Part shown: piece after piece, positions 49,548-53,855 of the stretch
Layout of the letters: each line of letters begins with the position of its first letter
Position numbering within the stretch: position 1 is the first letter of the stretch
Source: Chloroflexota bacterium
GTDB taxonomy: Bacteria > Chloroflexota > Dehalococcoidia > Lucifugimonadales > UBA3495
NCBI GenBank assembly: GCA_009840165.1
Contig: VXOG01000018.1
Location: 2,113 to 55,967 of the forward strand
DNA: 53,855 bases
Reading direction: 5' to 3'
Notes under the pieces: generated by a model
What the model was told of the DNA's origin: nothing
Database searches by the model: none
What the model saw: only the letters and a program-made list of their open reading frames with translations
Translations under genes and position numbers: made by a program

Positions 49548-49576
49548 TTGACACCATCCCCTACCTGATTTAGAGT
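49548..49576 (+). promoter_or_regulatory. Sigma-70-like promoter
   Basis: TTGACA (49548-49553), 17 bp, TAGAGT (49571-49576). The transcript would start near 49583, about 25 bases before the palindrome and the CTG start of the secreted protein. Confidence 0.55.
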
Positions 49577-49606
49577 CCGCCGCAACGCTCCGGCCCGAGC
49601 GAACGA

Positions 49607-50173
49607 CTGCGGAAATCAGCGCAACCGCTAGTTGCGCTGATTTCCGCAATTCTGCTGCTGGCCACTGTTGGTCAGAGCAACGCTGCGGACGCCCCCGATG
49701 AATTAGACCAGGCAACGCCGGGCGATTCCAGGGTATCCAGGATCAACGTCGGCTCCTGCTGGGGCGAAGTCCAGAGTCCTCATAATTCGAGGGAGCACCC
49801 CGGCAAAAGGTACATCCAGACCAAAACGCTGATGCGTTGCGAGGACCTGCTGGCCGACACCGGCACGCTGACCGTCCACCAGAAGCTGTACTATCGGGCG
49901 AGTGATCGCTACTCGTGGTCGCTCATGGCCTCGAACACCACCGTTTGCAACGACGATACCGTTTCCGACCCATCCGATGGTTGGGTTCAGTGTCGCACCG
50001 AAAACAGCGGCCTCCATCCCGTGATGGTCTCCGGGGTGCATTCCCTGTGCTGGGCAGGCACGCGCTACGACTATCTGCAAACGTCGTCCGCCCTGCTGGT
50101 AACGAACGCGGGCCGAAGGTACGCGGGCGCAAACGCCAAGATGAACGAAAACGTCTATTGTAAGGGCCGGTAG
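49607..50173 (+). CDS. Secreted protein, probable CTG start
   Basis: The frame is open from the stop at 49571 to 50173. From CTG 49607 it reads RKSAQPLVALISAILLLATV then GQSNAADAPDE, a good signal peptide with an AxA-like cleavage site. No ATG, GTG or TTG lies between the in-frame stop and the signal peptide, so CTG is the best candidate; an ATG at 49832 would miss the export signal. The mature part (about 160 residues) has five or more Cys (GSCWGEVQ, RCEDLLAD, VCNDDT, QCRTENS, SLCWAG), probably disulfide-bonded. A promoter at 49548 supports expression. Family unknown. Confidence 0.55.
   Translation: MRKSAQPLVALISAILLLATVGQSNAADAPDELDQATPGDSRVSRINVGSCWGEVQSPHNSREHPGKRYIQTKTLMRCEDLLADTGTLTVHQKLYYRASDRYSWSLMASNTTVCNDDTVSDPSDGWVQCRTENSGLHPVMVSGVHSLCWAGTRYDYLQTSSALLVTNAGRRYAGANAKMNENVYCKGR
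49609..49647. repeat. Perfect 17-bp inverted repeat at a start codon
   Basis: GCGGAAATCAGCGCAAC (49609-49625), loop CGCTA, and its exact complement (49631-49647). It overlaps codons 1-14 of the secreted protein and would form a very stable hairpin in the mRNA. No T-tract follows. Confidence 0.9.
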
Positions 50174-50201
50174 GTCCCGGTCAGGCCGGAGCGTGAACAC
50201 C

Positions 50202-51089
50202 ATGACCAACGAAGAAAAAGCCCAAGCCCTGCTGTCTTCCCCGGCGGGTTGCAGTTTTGTCCTTGACGCGTCCGAAAACCTGCACCTGGGCATCGACCGC
50301 ATCGCTGAGCCGGACGCGAGCTTCTGGCTGGCATCGTCGGCGATGGATTGGTGCGACGTACACGCCGGCGCAGGCTGGCGGGAACGGCGGAGCATGACGC
50401 TGGACAGCGCCAGGGATTTTGCAGACCTGGCGTTGGAAATCATGAGCAGTCCGCAGTTCGCCTGGTGGTACGAGCCGTTGGACCTGGGCAACCAGGTATG
50501 GACGTCGCCTCAGATGATACGCGGCAGCCTCCCGGCCGACCCCGCCTTGACAGAGCCGTTCCGACCCGAAAGATGGCGGAGGCCCAGCCCTCCCGATCAA
50601 GACGCCGACCCGGTTCCCGACACGTCTGTGCAAGGAACGTCCACGTTACGGGGCAGCGCCACCTCCGAAGTTGCCGCCTATGCGATATACGCGGCCGACC
50701 ACATCTGCGCGTTTCCGTTGGCCGCCTGGCGCGTCCAGTTCGAGCAGGAAGTACGGGTGTTTGAAATCAACCATCCCGCGGACTGGCACGAGCTTTGCCT
50801 GGAGTTCCCTCACTGCGCCCCCGATGGCCGGCTGGTTCCCGACTGGCGGGCAGCTTCGGAGCAATGGGACGGAGTTCACCTCACCTTGGGCGGAGCGCTT
50901 TCCTGCGAACAGGCGCGCTACGAAGCGGACGGCCAATGGTCGATGATGCAGTTCTGGCACACCGAGGAAACCCGCTGGCTGAACCGAATAGCGGCAACTG
51001 GTGAGCGAGTGCCGGACTTTCAGCGCCAGCCGCACGATTTGAGCGGACGGCTCCGGCGGTTTCCTTATGGCTTCAAGCCGGGGAAGTGA
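50202..51089 (+). CDS. Uncharacterised 295-residue protein
   Basis: The C-terminal half is the more conserved-looking part: VRVFEINHPADWHELCLEFP (about 184-203), EQWDGVHLTLGGALSCEQAR (about 222-241), and MMQFWHTEETRWLN near 252. It resembles hypothetical proteins of Actinobacteria with W-DGVHL-T and W-x-E-TxWL signatures. The role is unknown. The middle has a Pro-rich linker (RRPSPPDQDADPVPD). ATG 50202 has CGGAG about 12 bases upstream; GTG 50193 is an alternative. A short coupled gene follows at 51124. Confidence 0.65.
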   Translation: MTNEEKAQALLSSPAGCSFVLDASENLHLGIDRIAEPDASFWLASSAMDWCDVHAGAGWRERRSMTLDSARDFADLALEIMSSPQFAWWYEPLDLGNQVWTSPQMIRGSLPADPALTEPFRPERWRRPSPPDQDADPVPDTSVQGTSTLRGSATSEVAAYAIYAADHICAFPLAAWRVQFEQEVRVFEINHPADWHELCLEFPHCAPDGRLVPDWRAASEQWDGVHLTLGGALSCEQARYEADGQWSMMQFWHTEETRWLNRIAATGERVPDFQRQPHDLSGRLRRFPYGFKPGK

Positions 51090-51123
51090 GCGCAGGCTTG
51101 GGCTGTTGCAGAAGGAAAGCATC

Positions 51124-51342
51124 ATGCCCGAGATTAGCCAAGAGGCGTTGCGAGAGGTAACGCAGGCCCTAGAAAAGTACCGGCAAGTGGTGGGGGATTC
51201 CCAGCTCCGGCCCAATTCCCAGCGCACTCGCTACTGGCAGGCCAACGCCTTTGTCCGTTGGCTCCGGGGGGAGTTCGACCCCGGTTCAAAGGTGGAACTA
51301 AACGGCTACCCGGTTCGCAGGGGAGAGCAGACGCCGATGTAG
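51124..51342 (+). CDS. Uncharacterised 72-residue protein
   Basis: A small basic protein, ATG 51124 after AAGGAAAG and 34 bp downstream of the previous gene, probably in one operon with it. LREVTQALEKYRQVVGDSQL forms a helix; YWQANAFVRWLRGEFDPGSK follows. I do not recognise it. It is the last gene before the CRISPR array. Confidence 0.55.
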   Translation: MPEISQEALREVTQALEKYRQVVGDSQLRPNSQRTRYWQANAFVRWLRGEFDPGSKVELNGYPVRRGEQTPM

Positions 51343-51413
51343 GGTGTTGACAAGCCTCCAGCCGGTGTGATGAGTACATCTTAATCAGTCCTTCCGAGCG
51401 CCAGCGTATTGAC

Positions 51414-53774
51414 GGTCTATCCCCGCGTGTGCGGGGGAACCTGAAACTGGGCTTAGTGGGATCGTTCAGTATAAGGTCTATCCCCGCGTGTGCGGGGGAA
51501 CCTAGCACCAGGCATACTCGGGATCGGTCGCATCAGGTCTATCCCCGCGTGTGCGGGGGAACCGGGTCAGAAGACGCAACATTAGATCCCTCGCACGGTC
51601 TATCCCCGCGTGTGCGGGGGAACCACGACGAACGGAGAGGACTCGCCGCAAACAACCGGTCTATCCCCGCGTGTGCGGGGGAACCGGCGACCAGGTGGAC
51701 GCATTGCTCGGCGACGCCGGTCTATCCCCGCGTGTGCGGGGGAACCCGACCCTCGACTACCACATGCGGAACGACGAGGGGTCTATCCCCGCATGTGCGG
51801 GGGAACCCGCATGTCCTGCATGAACAGGTCGTGGTCGCCGGGTCTATCCCCGCGTGTGCGGGGGAACCACGACGAACGGAGAGGACTCGCCGCAAACAAC
51901 CGGTCTATCCCCGCGTGTGCGGGGGAACCGGCGACCAGGTGGACGCATTGCTCGGCGACGCCGGTCTATCCCCGCGTGTGCGGGGGAACCCGACCCTCGA
52001 CTACCACATGCGGAACGACGAGGGGTCTATCCCCGCATGTGCGGGGGAACCCGCATGTCCTGCATGAACAGGTCGTGGTCGCCGGGTCTATCCCCGCGTG
52101 TGCGGGGGAACCCCGATCTGAACCGGGCGCGGCCTGGCATCAGGGGGTCTATCCCCGCGTGTGCGGGGGAACCCTCCTTTTGGGCCCGTAGGGAAGCCCG
52201 GCGGGGGGTCTATCCCCGCGTGTGCGGGGGAACCGCCGAAGCCGGCGCCGGCGCCGGCGACATCGAGGGTCTATCCCCGCGTGTGCGGGGGAACCCGCTG
52301 CATAGGTGATAGACGACGGACAGGGCGTCGGTCTATCCCCGCGTGTGCGGGGGAACCCGGCGCCGGATCGGGCGCGGGCTGCGGCTGCGGCTGCGGGGGT
52401 CTATCCCCGCGTGTGCGGGGGAACCGCCAGGACGACGGGGCGCTGGCGGTGGTGGGGAGTGTCCGGGTCTATCCCCGCGTGTGCGGGGGAACCCGCTCCG
52501 CCGCCGTCCGTGAGGCCGCCGCCCGCGGTCTATCCCCGCGTGTGCGGGGGAACCAGCGTATCCGAGTCGCCGCCATGCCCCATCCAGGGTCTATCCCCGC
52601 GTGTGCGGGGGAACCATTCCTGCAGGATGCTTCCATCGACGCAAGGGAAATCTATCCCCGCGTGTGCGGGGGAACCATGCCGCCCGGCGTGTCTCGCAGC
52701 GCGGACAGGGGTCTATCCCCGCGTGTGCGGGGGAACCCCGCACTTCGATGGTCACGTCGTCTGATCCAAGGGTCTATCCCCGCGTGTGCGGGGGAACCCG
52801 GAACCCGGCCGGCGTTGCAGCCGCAGGTGGGGGTCTATCCCCGCGTGTGCGGGGGAACCAATGCCGTCCGCGTTGCGCTCGTAGATGATGGGGGTCTATC
52901 CCCGCGTGTGCGGGGGAACCCGGGACCCCGGCTGCTCCGATCCGCGCAACGGGGGTCTATCCCCGCGTGTGCGGGGGAACCCTCAACCCCGCCTCGTCGG
53001 GCAGCGTCTGCCCGGGTCTATCCCCGCGTGTGCGGGGGAACCCAATCTCCTGCGGCTGCCCTACCTGCGTGATCGGGTCTATCCCCGCGTGTGCGGGGGA
53101 ACCTCGGCGTTTGAACTTTCTCGCAGCGGGTTCTGAGGTCTATCCCCGCGTGTGCGGGGGAACCATAAACGCGCTCCGTAGTGTGGCATTGGGTACAGGT
53201 CTATCCCCGCGTGTGCGGGGGAACCGAGGACCTGGTGACCAGGGACGCTTATATCGAGGGTCTATCCCCGCGTGTGCGGGGGAACCGACTCCGTGGCATA
53301 CCTCAACCTGTTCGGCGACGGTCTATCCCCGCGTGTGCGGGGGAACCCAGGCTCCCGTCGTCTCGGAGCACTCGATGAACGGTCTATCCCCGCGTGTGCG
53401 GGGGAACCATAGACCTGAGAGGAGCATCACAAAATCACACGGGTCTATCCCCGCGTGTGCGGGGGAACCTCAAGAACGCCTTGGGGTACATCATCAAGTA
53501 CAGGTCTATCCCCGCGTGTGCGGGGGAACCAGTGCAGCGGGCCGTGCCGACGCCTCCCAGTGCGGTCTATCCCCGCGTGTGCGGGGGAACCTGATGCCAG
53601 CCCGTCTTGGCTCTGATCCTCAGCGGTCTATCCCCGCGTGTGCGGGGGAACCTGTCCTCCGGTTTGGCCAGGCGCGTATATCGCGGGTCTATCCCCGCGT
53701 GTGCGGGGGAACCTCGTTCGCGGCAGTCGCCCAAGCGGACTACGTGGGTCTATCCCCGCGTGTGCGGGGGAACC
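51414..53774 (-). CRISPR. Type I-E CRISPR array, 39 repeats
   Basis: Thirty-nine 28-bp repeats (GGTCTATCCCCGCG...CGGGGGAACC on this strand) alternate with 38 spacers. Read from the minus strand the repeat is GGTTCCCCCGCA...GCGGGGATAGACC, the I-E type known from E. coli, so crRNA is probably made leftwards. Spacers are 33 nt (period 61) except spacer 15 (34 nt) and spacers 16 and 17 (40 nt each). Repeats 7 and 11 carry CGCATG for CGCGTG, and repeat 21 begins AATC. Spacers 4-7 recur exactly as 8-11. No cas genes are in the window; if present they are probably to the right. Confidence 0.97.
51597..52084. repeat. 244-bp tandem duplication of four spacer-repeat units
   Basis: 51597-51840 and 51841-52084 are identical, including the variant CGCATG repeat within each copy (51780 and 52024). 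Four spacers are thus stored twice in the same order. Confidence 0.95.
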
Positions 53775-53855
53775 CTGGCGGTCACCCCTGCTGAACGGAC
53801 GGTGTCCCGCGTCAACTAGACTTGCCGAATTGCCGTCGATTAGTTTTACCGGTTC
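53775..53855 (-). other. Right flank of the CRISPR array, possible leader
   Basis: The last repeat ends at 53774. The remaining 81 bases contain no further repeat and become AT-richer toward the end. Given the probable minus-strand orientation, the leader and newest spacers would be on this side; only part of it is in the window. Confidence 0.4.

Noticed and set aside
51429..53819. Long open frames across the CRISPR array that encode repeated SIPACAGEP, YPRVCGGT and LSPRVRGN peptides
   Set aside because: They arise because the repeat has no stop in any forward frame; the period of 61 rotates the three peptides. They are not proteins.

Overview
The window is GC-rich, densely coded bacterial DNA. 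The best guess at the host is a Chloroflexota bacterium of the SAR202/Dehalococcoidia type. This rests on gene content only: soluble reductive-dehalogenase-like Fe-S proteins, LLM-class flavin/F420 oxidoreductases, an orphan xanthine-dehydrogenase-type molybdenum subunit, repeated Uma2 nucleases, and many gtaggggcg-type intergenic palindromes. No rRNA or marker gene settles the taxonomy.

Positions 1-15,000 mix housekeeping and catabolic genes (DUF1385, molybdenum hydroxylase, cupin, CDGSH protein, 2-keto-4-pentenoate hydratase, rsmI, a ThDP enzyme) with an accessory cluster at 5.7-9.9 kb. That cluster holds two copies of a two-gene cassette of small HEPN/PaREP1-like proteins and two PD-(D/E)XK nuclease genes, one of them frameshifted. 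A third copy of the cassette lies at 27.6-28.3 kb, a solo relative at 1.6 kb, and a different HEPN pair at 22.1-22.9 kb.

Positions 15,000-22,000 carry two paralogous 425/424-residue Fe-S proteins. They share a 173-bp identical block over both cluster motifs and a common upstream motif. Between them lie Uma2, a phospholipase-D-like nuclease fused to an SF3-like ATPase, and an aminotransferase. Positions 23,000-40,600 hold tandem secreted paralogues, a pentapeptide-repeat/TIR fusion, a lipoprotein, coaX-coaBC, two SulP transporters, two LLM oxidoreductases, a PD-(D/E)XK protein, a tyrosine phosphatase convergent with an ADP-ribosylglycohydrolase, and a DinB protein.

A tRNA-Gln(CTG) at 40.58 kb marks the start of a probable integrative element. 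A large serine recombinase ends inside the tRNA, followed by an RHH protein, an HTH-membrane protein, a replication-relaxation-like protein, a Type IIG restriction-modification enzyme, a VapBC-like pair with a frameshifted PIN toxin, and several orphan genes. The window closes with a 39-repeat type I-E CRISPR array (51.4-53.8 kb) that contains an exact tandem duplication of four spacers. No cas genes are visible.

A recurring promoter form, TGN-TANNNT (extended -10), precedes several genes including the tRNA. Most start codons here were chosen from Shine-Dalgarno spacing.
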